Positions 16,253 through 24,949 of a stretch of 64,000 nt of DNA are shown one piece after another. The notes beneath the pieces are model-generated. The model searched no databases and was not told the origin of the DNA. It saw nothing but the letters and a program-made list of their open reading frames with translations. The stretch lies in contig NZ_JAUSXI010000001.1 in NCBI RefSeq assembly GCF_030815865.1, positions 1,054,001 through 1,118,000 of the forward strand, written 5' to 3'. How positions within the stretch are numbered: the stretch's first letter is position 1; each line of letters opens with the position of its first letter. The position numbers and the translations under genes are program-made. Source of the stretch: Arthrobacter globiformis (GTDB taxonomy: Bacteria; Actinomycetota; Actinomycetes; Actinomycetales; Micrococcaceae).

Positions 16253-17866
16253 TCACGACGACGGCGCGGCGCCTTGCATGGGCAGCCGGACAGCAAATTC
16301 AGTCCGTCCCGGCCGGGACATGACCTCCACCGTGCCGCCGTGAGCCTCCGCGATGGACTGCACGATGGACAGGCCCAGGCCGCTGGTTCCTTCTGCCGGC
16401 GCAACCCCCGATTCCCCCTGCGAAGCCGCGGCACGGAGGGCCGTTTGCGCGCCTGCGCCGCCGGTAGAGGAACCCTTCGCCGTCGCGGATGCAGGCGCCA
16501 GGGGCGCCTGCGCCGGGGTCGCACGGGACGCGTCTGCGCGGGCGAAGCGCGCGAAGACCTTGTCCACAAATTCGGGCGGGATGCCGGCGCCGTCGTCCGT
16601 GACCATAATCACAGCGCTGCCGTCCGCCGACCGGATCACGCTGGTGGTCACCGTGGTGCCGGGCGGCGTGTGCTTGCGGGCATTGGAGAGAAGGTTGACG
16701 AGGACCTGGTGCAGCTGTGAGGCATCGCCCCGGACCGACACAGGTTCCTCGGGAAGGTCGAGGTGCCACGCCCGGTCCGGTGCCATGACTTTTTCGTCGC
16801 TGACGGTCTCAATCACGAGCTGCGTAAGGTCCACGTCGCTGAGCTTGGGCGGCTGGCCCTCGTCGAGCCGGGCCAGCAGCAGGAGGTCCTCCACCAGGGC
16901 GGTCATCCGTTCCGACTGGCTCTGCACGCGTGCCAGGGACCGCTGCCCGTCCGGAGTGAACTTTTCGGTCATGCGCATCAGCTCGGTGTAGCCGCGGATG
17001 GCCGTGAGCGGAGTGCGGAGCTCATGGGAGGCGTCCGCCACGAACTGCCGCACCTTCATTTCGCTTTCCTGCCGCGCTTCCAGCGCGTTGGAGACGTTGT
17101 CCAGCATCTGGTTCAGGGCGTGACCCACGCTGCCCACTTCGGTGCCGGGATGGGCGTTCGACGGCGGGACGCGGACGGCGAGTGCCACCTCACCGGCGTC
17201 CAGCGGCAGGCGAGACACCTGGGTGGCCACCTCGGAGAGCTGCTTCAGGGGTTTCATGGTGCGGCGGATGAGCACCGTCCCGGCAAGGCCGATCAGCACA
17301 AGGCCGCCCAGCGAGACGATGGTGATGGTCCACACGAGCGACGTCAGGGTGTTCTGCTTTTCCGCGAGCGGGAGCCCGGTGACTATCACGTCGCCGTAAG
17401 GCGCCTGGGCGGCGACCAGGCGGTAGGTGCCAGAGGACAGGGTGCGTTCGACGGGCACGCCGTCGCGTCGGAGCGCCAGGAGGACCTGGTCGTCCGCTGC
17501 CGACAGCGAGGCGACGGTGGCGTCCGTGGCAATGAAACCTGCACTGATGACGATACCGTCCTCGATCCGGGCCGTCACGGTGCCTACGCGCTGGCCGCGG
17601 GCGCCCAGCGGATCGGGCTTGGTGCCAGGATTGCCCTGCGGTGGCCGGCCGAACTCGCTGGAGCGGTGCGCCGCATCCGAGAGCTGCTTGTCCAGCTGCT
17701 GGGTCAAATAGGAGTCCATCGAGGCGTAGCTGAACAGGCCGATCGCGCCGCAAATGGCCACCAAAAGCGCCATGGCAACGAGGACCAGGCGCGTGCGGAG
17801 GTGCCAGGTGTCCGGCTTCAGCCAGCTTCGGCGCTGGGTACGGATTGCACCCGAAAGGTTTGCCAC
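16253..17866 (-). CDS. Sensor histidine kinase (HAMP, HisKA, HATPase_c)
   Basis: 537 residues. Two membrane segments (about residues 26-48 and 177-200) flank an outer sensor of about 130 residues. HAMP follows, then the phosphoacceptor H281 in DASHELRTPLTAIRGY, the N box NLLSNARKHTPP, G1 DDGAGIPPEF, and G2 GTSGLGLSIV. Between F-box and G2 the ATP lid carries an unusual Ala/Ser/Gly-rich insert of roughly 45 residues. It starts 3 nt after the stop of its response regulator, so the pair is co-transcribed. The signal is unknown. Confidence 0.93.
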   Translation of the reverse strand: MANLSGAIRTQRRSWLKPDTWHLRTRLVLVAMALLVAICGAIGLFSYASMDSYLTQQLDKQLSDAAHRSSEFGRPPQGNPGTKPDPLGARGQRVGTVTARIEDGIVISAGFIATDATVASLSAADDQVLLALRRDGVPVERTLSSGTYRLVAAQAPYGDVIVTGLPLAEKQNTLTSLVWTITIVSLGGLVLIGLAGTVLIRRTMKPLKQLSEVATQVSRLPLDAGEVALAVRVPPSNAHPGTEVGSVGHALNQMLDNVSNALEARQESEMKVRQFVADASHELRTPLTAIRGYTELMRMTEKFTPDGQRSLARVQSQSERMTALVEDLLLLARLDEGQPPKLSDVDLTQLVIETVSDEKVMAPDRAWHLDLPEEPVSVRGDASQLHQVLVNLLSNARKHTPPGTTVTTSVIRSADGSAVIMVTDDGAGIPPEFVDKVFARFARADASRATPAQAPLAPASATAKGSSTGGAGAQTALRAAASQGESGVAPAEGTSGLGLSIVQSIAEAHGGTVEVMSRPGRTEFAVRLPMQGAAPSS

Positions 17867-17869
17867 GGC

Positions 17870-18610
17870 CTACTCTGCCGGCTTGATGACGTAGCCCGCG
17901 CCGCGGACCGTGTGAATCATCGGCGGGTGCACGGCATCCACCTTTTTGCGCAGGTATGAGATGTACAGTTCGACGATGTTGGCCTGGCCGCCAAAGTCGT
18001 AGTTCCACACCCGGTCCAGGATCTGGGCCTTGCTGACCACGCGCTTGGGGTTCTCCATGAGGTAGCGCAGCAGCTCGAACTGGGTGGCTGTCAGCTGCAG
18101 CTCGTCGCCGGCACGGGTGACTTCGCGTGTGTCGAGGTTCAGGACGAGGTCGCCCACCACAAGCTCAGCGGAATCCATGGCGGCGACGCCGGAGCGCTGG
18201 ACCAGCCGGTGCAGGCGCAGCAGGACTTCCTCCATGCTGAACGGCTTGGTGACGTAGTCGTCGCCGCCCGCGGCGAGGCCCACGATGCGGTCCTGTACCG
18301 CGTCCTTGGCGGTAAGGAACAGGGCCGGGACCTCCGGCGCGAAGGCGCGGATCCTGCCCAGGAGCTCGACGCCGTCGAACCCGGGAAGCATCACATCAAG
18401 CACCAGCACGTCCGGGCGGAACTCCTTGGCGAGCTTCACGGCCTCCGGACCGTCGGCAGCGACGGCGACCGACCAGCCAGCCATGCGCAGGCCCATGCTC
18501 ATGAGTTCTGAGAGGCTCGGCTCGTCGTCGACCACAAGGGCGCGGATGGGGGATCCGTCCGGGTGGGTCAGCTGCGGAAGGTTGTTGGTCATGGAGTGCG
18601 AAGTGGCCAT
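17870..18610 (-). CDS. OmpR/PhoB-family response regulator (PhoP-like)
   Basis: 246 residues from ATG 18610, which has GAGAG 7 nt upstream; an in-frame start at 18652 would add a residue stretch unlike the family. The receiver has the acidic pair (VVDDE), phospho-acceptor D72 in LDVMLPGFDG and LTAKD. The C-terminal winged helix has LTATQFELLRYLMENPKRVVSKAQILDRVWNYDFGG and ends HTVRGAGYVI. The wording PALFLTAKDAVQDRIVGLAAGGDDYVTKPFS is close to mycobacterial PhoP. It probably controls the divergent locus at 18754, now a pseudogene, among other targets. Confidence 0.94.
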   Translation of the reverse strand: MATSHSMTNNLPQLTHPDGSPIRALVVDDEPSLSELMSMGLRMAGWSVAVAADGPEAVKLAKEFRPDVLVLDVMLPGFDGVELLGRIRAFAPEVPALFLTAKDAVQDRIVGLAAGGDDYVTKPFSMEEVLLRLHRLVQRSGVAAMDSAELVVGDLVLNLDTREVTRAGDELQLTATQFELLRYLMENPKRVVSKAQILDRVWNYDFGGQANIVELYISYLRKKVDAVHPPMIHTVRGAGYVIKPAE

Positions 18611-18753
18611 GTGACAACTCTCCGTTCTGGTGATTAGCCGCCGCTTTGGCAACCCTGTGCGCCGGCTGTGAATCCCAGCCTAGCGAGCTGAAAGGCGTCG
18701 AGTACGTGTTTTTGGGTCACAGCCGTGGCTCTTGCGCCGCACAGCACGCCGTC

Positions 18754-19422
18754 GTGTCGAACTCTGTCGCCCCGGCCGGCGATCCCAACTCCCAAACCAC
18801 GAACTACCAGGCTCCTTACGCGGGCTGGGGGGCCGGCTGGGCGCAGCCTTCCGCCGGCTGGGGAGGGCCGCCGTCGGCCGGAAAAGCGGAAGGTCCGGCG
18901 GCCGGCGGCAAGTCCCGGACCATGAAGCGCGGGCTGGTCGTGGCCGGTGCGGCGGCTTGCCGCAGGACGGCGGGTCGATGGGCGGTCCGGGCATGCAGGC
19001 GCCGGGAAGCGGAACGATGCCAGGCCAGGGAGGCGACTTCGCGCCTAACGGCCTCGGCGGCATGGGCAGCGGCGTTTCTGCGGCGGTCCATTCGGAGTAC
19101 ATGGTCGAGGAGAACGGGGCGTACGTGACCAAGGTGGCGCAGCTCGGCACTGTGTCCACCGTTTCCTCCGGTTCGGTCACGGTGAAGTGCCGACGGTTTC
19201 ACGCGCACCTAAGCGCTCAGCGACGACCCAGCGGTGAGCAACATGCTGCAGCGGCGTCAGCAGTCGGCAACCGGCGACCTGACAGCGGCTGACAACGTGG
19301 CGGGAGCCACTGTGCGGATTGTGGCAGGCAAGAATGGCTCGGCGTTTGCGGCGGAGAGCGTGCAGGTGAGCGGTACCACCACGCAGCCGGGCGGAAGCGC
19401 AGGTTCGAGCCAGTCGAGCTGA
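18754..19422 (+). pseudogene. Decayed gene for a Gly-rich membrane-anchored protein, divergent from the two-component pair
   Basis: Three pieces in shifting frames reconstruct one protein. Frame 1: SNSVAPAGDPNSQTTNYQAPYAGWG...MKRGLVVAGAAA, a glycine/proline-rich head and start of a membrane segment. Near 18957 a deletion shifts to LPQDGGSMGGPGMQAPGSGTMPG...VSAAVHSEYMVEENGAYVTKVAQLGTVSTVSSGSVTVK. At about 19190 an extra C shifts the frame back to DGFTRT, then TAA at 19211-19213 stands where a sense codon is expected, followed by ALSDDPAVSNMLQRRQQSATGDLTAADNV to the stop at 19422. A frameshift, a deletion and a nonsense codon make function unlikely. Position suggests a former target of the two-component system. 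Confidence 0.7.
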
Positions 19423-19434
19423 CTAATGCGGGAG

Positions 19435-19463
19435 GAGCAGCGCCCAGGCCACCCGGGGCGCTG
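19435..19463 (+). terminator. Hairpin after the decayed gene
   Basis: AGCAGCGCCC and GGGCGCTGCT arms around a 9-nt loop, 13 nt beyond the stop at 19422. There is no T-run. Confidence 0.45.
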
Positions 19464-20018
19464 CTGCCGTCGCTCGGCTGGATTTGACCAAAGCCCCACG
19501 CCCGCCTGAGCAAAAAATCCCTCATCCGGACTGTGTCATAGCTGGACAATCGGAGAATCGCGGCTGCAGGTTTCGGCAATCCAGATGTCACTGAATATTC
19601 GGCGCAAATTCATCGAAAATCCGAACAGGATTCCGCAGGAGCAGCTTTCCGACCGCCCGTTCGGGAAAATAAATCAAAATATCCTCGAACGGCAAAACTG
19701 TGATTTATCACACAAACGAGCCATTTGTCTCAGTATGCGGACGGTTTCGTCCATTGTTACTTGCAAGTTCTCATTGTTACGTTGCACACTTTCAAATGTG
19801 AACAAGAACTCAACAGCACCTGCAGCCGCAGAACATTGGCCCAGCACACCAGCTGCTGCCGACATGCGCTGTTGTCGAATGCACGCCTAACTTTCACCAC
19901 CCACGAAGTTTTTAGGCATTCGCCCCCAGCCCAGCGTAGGGCGCCCCTCCCCAAAATCATTGCGGGGACCCAAGCATTCGAGCCGCGATGACGGCCATTC
20001 ACATTGAGGTAAGCATTC
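19464..20018 (+). promoter_or_regulatory. Long AT-rich upstream region of the wHTH gene
   Basis: About 550 nt, clearly more AT-rich than the rest of the window and without a convincing gene (a 101-residue frame at 19585-19890 has no protein-like composition). It holds the palindrome TGTGATTTATCACA at 19699-19712 and a direct repeat CATTGTTAC at 19752-19760 and 19772-19780, spaced 20 bp, two helical turns. The next gene starts at 20019, so this looks like an extended control region. Confidence 0.45.
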
Positions 20019-20894
20019 ATGTCAGTTGCATCCGGATACGTCCACATCTCAGTCCGTAACGCCAACAAAGCAGGCCAGGCGTCGGGCCTGCGGCAGGGAT
20101 TCGGCGCCCGCCCCGCCTTCGCCCCGGGCGGCCAGGTAAACAGCGTTCCCGCCGCTCCGGGTTACGCGCCCCAGGGCTACAACCCGAACTCGTACGGCCA
20201 GCTGCGCGCCGTCCAGGCTGACGAAGCCGCGCCGCTCACCGCGCCAACGCCTCTTGTGGCCCCGGCCGCTGCCGCACCGGTCCGCGCCGTACCCAATGAA
20301 AACGTTGCCCGCGGATTCGTCCTGTACATGGGCATTGACGAGGAAACCGCGGCTGCCGCCGGCACCTCGATCGCTAAGCTTGCCCAGGAGATCCGGGCCT
20401 ACGCCCAGTCGCTTGTAACCGGTGCCGAGAGCTACGCCGCCGTCGCTGTGGCGCCGGCCAGCGCCCCCGGTTCGGCGCTCGACGTCGTCCGTTCCACCTT
20501 TGGTGACCCCACCGTCAATGCCCGGCAGCGCACCGAGACCGCCCGCGTGCAGCCGGCCCAGGATCCCCGCCCGTCGGGTGTCCTGATCGACCTTGCCCGC
20601 CGCGAGGTGCACCTCGACGGCGAGTCCCTGAACCTGACGTTCAAGGAATTCGAACTGCTCAACTACCTCGTGGAGAACGGCACCCGCACCGTGGGCCGCG
20701 ACGAACTGCTCGAGGGCCTGTGGCGGAACGCCGAAGAGGTGCCGAACGAGCGCACCATCGACGTCCACATCCGCCGCCTGCGCTCCAAGCTTGGCCGCCT
20801 CGCCAACACCGTGCGTACCGTCCGCGGCCAGGGTTACCGCTTCTACGAGCACCCGGAAGTTGTTGTCTGGGCCGCTCCGGAGTACTCGATCTAG
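20019..20894 (+). CDS. Receiver-less winged-helix (OmpR-type DNA-binding domain) regulator
   Basis: 291 residues. The C-terminal 100 residues are a complete OmpR/PhoB effector domain: GVLIDLARREVHLDGESLNLTFKEFELLNYLVENGTRTVGRDELLEGLW, then TIDVHIRRLRSKLG and TVRGQGYRF. No phospho-receiver is present. Instead there is an N-terminal Ala/Pro-rich region of about 90 residues and a small domain, FVLYMGIDEETAAAAGTSIAKLAQEIRAYAQSL, that I cannot place. It may bind DNA constitutively or sense through that domain. It stands alone behind a long AT-rich control region. Confidence 0.85.
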   Translation: MSVASGYVHISVRNANKAGQASGLRQGFGARPAFAPGGQVNSVPAAPGYAPQGYNPNSYGQLRAVQADEAAPLTAPTPLVAPAAAAPVRAVPNENVARGFVLYMGIDEETAAAAGTSIAKLAQEIRAYAQSLVTGAESYAAVAVAPASAPGSALDVVRSTFGDPTVNARQRTETARVQPAQDPRPSGVLIDLARREVHLDGESLNLTFKEFELLNYLVENGTRTVGRDELLEGLWRNAEEVPNERTIDVHIRRLRSKLGRLANTVRTVRGQGYRFYEHPEVVVWAAPEYSI

Positions 20895-21012
20895 TCCATC
20901 CTTAGCACCGCCCTAAAGGCGGCACGATCCCTCTGCGCCTGCGCTCGTTCCTGTCCACCGTCCCCTCGCCTCGCAAGCTCGGCCAGGGAACCCTGACGGC
21001 GTGGGCCCAAAC

Positions 21013-21040
21013 AAAGGCGCTTTCGGATGTGCCGCCTTTT
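21013..21040 (+). terminator. Weak terminator-like hairpin after wHTH gene
   Basis: AAAGGCG and CGCCTTT arms with a 13-nt loop and a final T-run. The 227-nt gap between 20894 and 21122 has no gene. Confidence 0.35.
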
Positions 21041-21109
21041 GGCGTTCAGCTGACCAAAACCGAGCACTGGCGTCCGCGGCTGATGTGGGGTGGTGCTTGG
21101 CCGCGCGAG

Positions 21110-21115
21110 TAGGGT
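21110..21115 (+). promoter_or_regulatory. -10 box for leaderless SixA-type gene
   Basis: TAGGGT followed by exactly 6 nt and ATG 21122; no ribosome site. Confidence 0.5.
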
Positions 21116-21121
21116 GAGTCC

Positions 21122-21649
21122 ATGAGTGCGCACCATAAGAAGCGGCTGGTCCTTATGCGCCACGCCAAAGCCGACTGGCCGGGCGGGGTAGCGGACCACG
21201 AGCGTCCCCTGGAGGAGCGTGGCCACCGCGAGGCCCCCCTTGCGGGCAAATGGCTGCTCAAGCACAGCATCGTTCCGGATTTCATCCTGTGCTCCAGTGC
21301 TCTGCGAACTCGGCAGACGTGCACTTGGGTGTGCAGTGAACTCGGTGAGAAGGCTCCGACGCCGAAACTTGAGGACGGACTCTACGGCGCCTCCGCGCTG
21401 CGCATGCTTGCGGTCATCAACCATGTGCCGGACACCGTGACCACGCTGATGGTGATCTCCCACATGCCCGGCGTGCAGGACCTGGCCATGCACCTGGCCT
21501 CGCGGGATTCCAATCACGACGCCTACATGGATGCCGCAACGCGATTTCCCACGAGCGGGCTGACCGTGCTGGAGACAGAGAAGCCCTGGGCGGAACTGGA
21601 TGGCCAGGATGCCAAGCTCACGCACTTCAAGGTTCCCCGCGCACACTAG
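21122..21649 (+). CDS. SixA-type histidine phosphatase
   Basis: 175 residues of the histidine phosphatase superfamily. The catalytic loop L-M-R-H-A-K-A-D-W is at residues 11-19, followed by ERPLEERGHREA, the second arginine region SSALRTRQT, and the late His in VISHMPGV. The short length and RHAKA motif match SixA, which dephosphorylates phospho-histidine domains. Its stop overlaps the stop of the convergent membrane-protein gene by 4 nt. Confidence 0.88.
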   Translation: MSAHHKKRLVLMRHAKADWPGGVADHERPLEERGHREAPLAGKWLLKHSIVPDFILCSSALRTRQTCTWVCSELGEKAPTPKLEDGLYGASALRMLAVINHVPDTVTTLMVISHMPGVQDLAMHLASRDSNHDAYMDAATRFPTSGLTVLETEKPWAELDGQDAKLTHFKVPRAH

Positions 21650-22269
21650 CCTCTTCGCTGGGAAGTTTTCCTCGGGGCTGCCTGCTGACCAGTTTTCTGC
21701 TGGGCAGGTTTCTGCTGAGCAGGGCGCGGCGCTGGCTGCCGGGCGCCCGCGGGAAGCCTCGCCGCAGGACGGGCCGGTGATCCAGCAGCCCGGGCCGTTC
21801 GGGCTGGACCGGCACCCCGGGGCACGGACATGGCACTGGGTCGGGTGAGTGCAATCCGCTGCAGCCGCCTCCGGGGCGGCCAGACCGCCGCGCAGAACAG
21901 CACCAGCAGCGTCAGGCATCCCGAGGCCGACGCAAGGTAGAAGTAGATGTCCGAATCCCGGGTGGTCACGGTCTGGCCCAGAGAAGCTGCATCCTGGTTG
22001 AAGGCGAGTCCCCACATGCGCAGGAAGGCGATGCTGCACCCTATGAACAGGCTGGTTCCCACCCCGCCCGCCAGCAGGGCAAGATAACGGTGGCGGGCAA
22101 AGGCTTCCGCCACGGACGCCACGTACCCCACGGCCACGGCGCCGAGGAAAGCAACCAGCGCCGCTTCTTCAAGCGTGATGGACGTCAGCACCAGCAGGCC
22201 TGCCGCTGCGGCAAACGCACCGATCGCTGTCTTTCCGCTGTTACCCATGTGGCGCATGGGACTAATCAT
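21646..22269 (-). CDS. Four-helix membrane protein with Ala/Pro/Gln tail
   Basis: 207 residues. Four hydrophobic segments (about residues 14-30, 36-52, 63-83 and 109-128) are followed by a basic, disordered tail rich in Ala, Pro, Arg and Gln with repeats of PAQQK. The ATG overlaps the stop of the TetR gene (ATGA), making it the last gene of the ABC/YhgE/TetR operon. No family recognised. Confidence 0.7.
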   Translation of the reverse strand: MISPMRHMGNSGKTAIGAFAAAAGLLVLTSITLEEAALVAFLGAVAVGYVASVAEAFARHRYLALLAGGVGTSLFIGCSIAFLRMWGLAFNQDAASLGQTVTTRDSDIYFYLASASGCLTLLVLFCAAVWPPRRRLQRIALTRPSAMSVPRGAGPARTARAAGSPARPAARLPAGARQPAPRPAQQKPAQQKTGQQAAPRKTSQRRG

Positions 22270-22916
22270 CCCTGAGGATCGGGCCCCTTCAGCACGTAGC
22301 CGCGCATGATTGTCATGATGGCTGCAACGCTTTGGTCACGGCTTCGTTCCGGGTTGTACGTCTGGCGGTCCAGCCCCACCACAAAGCAGGCGCCAAACAC
22401 GGCCGCCTCCAGGCTTCCCCGCGAAATGGTGGCGTCCACCGGGTACTGTGCAGCAACGCTTTCGATGGCCGTGCCGATCACCTGCAGCAGCCGGGTCCGG
22501 AGCTCGGCGAAAGTGTCCTGCCATTCGCTCGGCGTACGCCACTGTTCGCCCACCCACAGCCTGGCGAAGGACGGATACTCGGCCATGAAATCCATGGCCT
22601 GGCCGATCATCGCCTCCATGCCGGCCAGCGGGTCCGCCGTCCCGCCCCTCACGCTGAGCAGCCTGGCTTCGAGGATGTCGACGCCATGCCGCAGGAGCTG
22701 GGCGATCAGGTCGGACTTGCTGCCGAAGTTGTAGTAGACGGTCCCCTTGGACACGCCGGCCGCAGCGGCGATCTCGTCCACCGTCACACCAGACGCGCCG
22801 CGTTCCCCGATCAGGTCCATGGATGCCTCGAACAGCTTCTGCTTCGTCGCATTGGTCCGGCCGGGGCGGAGCTTCCTCGGTGCAACGGGTTCCTGGTCCG
22901 CCTCCAGCGTGCTCAT
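22266..22916 (-). CDS. TetR-family repressor
   Basis: 216 residues. A standard TetR N-terminal domain: TKQKLFEASMDLIGERGASGVTVDEIAAAAGVSKGTVYYNFGSKSDLI, with recognition helix in VSKGTVYYNF. The C-terminal ligand domain is all-helical (FMAEYPSFARLWVGEQW). It overlaps the YhgE stop by four bases and is in one operon with an ABC-like protein and YhgE. The perfect 20-bp palindrome at 25714-25733 in front of the operon is its likely operator, which would give autorepression. Confidence 0.92.
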   Translation of the reverse strand: MSTLEADQEPVAPRKLRPGRTNATKQKLFEASMDLIGERGASGVTVDEIAAAAGVSKGTVYYNFGSKSDLIAQLLRHGVDILEARLLSVRGGTADPLAGMEAMIGQAMDFMAEYPSFARLWVGEQWRTPSEWQDTFAELRTRLLQVIGTAIESVAAQYPVDATISRGSLEAAVFGACFVVGLDRQTYNPERSRDQSVAAIMTIMRGYVLKGPDPQG

Positions 22917-24949
22917 ACGGCGATCTCCGGTTTCAGGGTCTTAAGGGTCCAGAACTTGTTCTTGCGGACGGCCAGCGTCGAAAGTGCCATCCCCAGCAAA
23001 GTGTAGCCAAACAGCCCCACCACGGTGGCCGGGATCAGGGACAGGTCCGCCCCGTAGACCAGGTGCCGCATGCCGTCCACGACGTAACCCATGGGCAGGA
23101 CCCGGTGGACGGCGTGCAGCGGCTCGGGCGTGGTCTGCCACGGGAAGGTGCCGCCCGAGGAGACGAGCTGCAGCACGAGCAGGATGAGCACCACCAGCTT
23201 CCCCGGCGAACCGAGCAGCGCCACCACGCCCTGGATGATGGCGCTGAACGCCATGGCGGCTGCCAGCAGGAACAGCCACATCAGCCACGGATGGGCAGGA
23301 TGCAGTCCAAGGCCCACGTTGACGACGACCGTGAGCAGGCTGGCCTGCACGGCAGACACCGCCAGGAACGGAAGCCAGCCCCCGACGGCGATCTTCCAGG
23401 CCGGCGCGTTGGAGGCCAGGGCGCGCTGGGTGATGGGCCGCATGGCCTGGACCAGCATGAAGATGCCGATCCACAGGGCCAGGGTCATAAAGAAGGGGGC
23501 CAGTCCTGCACCGTAGGAGCCGGCCTTTGCCTGCGAGACATTGCTGACGGCCACGGGGTCGGACATCACGGCCGAGAGGCTGCTCTTCTGCGAGTCATCG
23601 GGGTGGGGAACCTTGCCGGCGCCCTGGGCCAGCCCGTCAGCCAGTTTCCCGGCTCCGGCCGCGGCGGTGCCCGCTCCGCTCTCCAGTTGCTCCGCACCGT
23701 CGTCGAGCTTTTGGGCACCCGCGGTGAGGGCGGCGGAACCGTCCACCGCCGTCTGCTCACCGGAAGCCAGCGTTGCGGCTCCGGCCGCCAGCCGGTCTGC
23801 CCCGGCAGACGCCGTCGAGATGCCACCGGTCAGTGCGGGGGCGGCGGCGGCCAGCCGGGCCGCGCCGGCGCTGACCGCAGCCGATCCGTCGGAAAGCTGC
23901 TGGATCTGTGCGGCGTCCGCCTGGATCTTCGCCTTGGCGTCACTGACCGGGCCGGAGGCAGCCGCGGAATCGACTTCCGCGAGCACCTTGTCCGCCTGTT
24001 CCTGGGTAAGGACGCCGGCGGCCACCAGCTTGCTGTTGGACTCCTGCAGCCGGCCGCGGAGGCCATTTTCTGCTGCCTCGAGCTGCCCGACGGCGTCCTG
24101 CGCCTTGCTGTTCAGCGCCGCGTTTCCTGCCGCAACCTGCGCGGCACCGTCAGCGAGGCGCTGCGAGTCCGCCGGAAGCCCGGCCGTCCTGTCCCGCAGC
24201 TCCGCCAGCCCTCCGCTCAGCTGCCCGGCACCCTCCGAGAGCTCGTTGGCCCCGTCACGGAGCCTGATCTGGCCGTCGTAAAGGTCGGCGGCCCCGGTTT
24301 CCAGCTTCCCCGTTCCCTCATGCAGGGTGACCGTACCGTCGTGCAGCCGGGTGACGCCGTCCGCCAGCTGGGTAGCGCCGTCGGCCGCCTTCACCATTTG
24401 CGTGTGGATGGTGCCGAACCCGGTGAGAAGCTGGTTGGCCGTCTCCGCGCCGACCTCCTTGGCCACCGACGCATGGACGGCAGCGGTCAGCTTGTCCACG
24501 ATGGTGCTCAGCAGGTAGTTGTTGGCGTCGTTGGTGGTGACGTTAAGCATGGCCTGGGTAGCCGAATCGAAGCTGCCCGGCGAGGCGAGGTTGGCAGAGA
24601 AGTCCTTGGGGATCCTGAGGGCGAAGGCATACTTTCCGTCGCTGACGCCCTGGTCCGCCTCCGCAGCAGACGGGACCGTCTGCCAGTTGAACACGTGCCC
24701 GTCGAGGAGGCTGTCCGCCACCTTCTGTCCGGCCTCCAGCCGCGTTCCATTGCCGTTGGCCGCCCCGGTGTCCTCGACCACGAGCGCGGCGTCGATCCGG
24801 TCGAGGTTGCCGTACGGATTCCAGTTGGCGTAGAGGTACACCGCGCCGTAGAGCAGCGGCACCAGGGTCAGGGCCAGAATGGTCAGCTTGGGCAGCAGCC
24901 CGCCGGTCATGCGCTTGAGTTCGGATCGCGCCAGCCGCAGGACAGTCAC
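22913..24949 (-). CDS. YhgE/Pip-domain membrane protein
   Basis: 678 residues. One N-terminal membrane segment (LTILALTLVPLLYGAVYLYAN) leads to a large outer region with LEAGQKVADSLLDG and FALRIPKDFSANLASP. Long heptad-like repeats follow, of the type LADGVTRLHDGTVTLHEG (about residues 160-430). Five or more C-terminal membrane helices close the protein. This is the YhgE/Pip architecture, related to ABC-2 permeases and to EsaA-type secretion proteins. The partner at 24946-25674 is an ABC-ATPase-like protein, so the two may form an exporter. Confidence 0.93.
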   Translation of the reverse strand: MTVLRLARSELKRMTGGLLPKLTILALTLVPLLYGAVYLYANWNPYGNLDRIDAALVVEDTGAANGNGTRLEAGQKVADSLLDGHVFNWQTVPSAAEADQGVSDGKYAFALRIPKDFSANLASPGSFDSATQAMLNVTTNDANNYLLSTIVDKLTAAVHASVAKEVGAETANQLLTGFGTIHTQMVKAADGATQLADGVTRLHDGTVTLHEGTGKLETGAADLYDGQIRLRDGANELSEGAGQLSGGLAELRDRTAGLPADSQRLADGAAQVAAGNAALNSKAQDAVGQLEAAENGLRGRLQESNSKLVAAGVLTQEQADKVLAEVDSAAASGPVSDAKAKIQADAAQIQQLSDGSAAVSAGAARLAAAAPALTGGISTASAGADRLAAGAATLASGEQTAVDGSAALTAGAQKLDDGAEQLESGAGTAAAGAGKLADGLAQGAGKVPHPDDSQKSSLSAVMSDPVAVSNVSQAKAGSYGAGLAPFFMTLALWIGIFMLVQAMRPITQRALASNAPAWKIAVGGWLPFLAVSAVQASLLTVVVNVGLGLHPAHPWLMWLFLLAAAMAFSAIIQGVVALLGSPGKLVVLILLVLQLVSSGGTFPWQTTPEPLHAVHRVLPMGYVVDGMRHLVYGADLSLIPATVVGLFGYTLLGMALSTLAVRKNKFWTLKTLKPEIAV

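Noticed and set aside
19585..19890. 101-residue frame in the AT-rich region
   Set aside because: Composition is not protein-like, no ribosome site, and the stretch reads better as control DNA.
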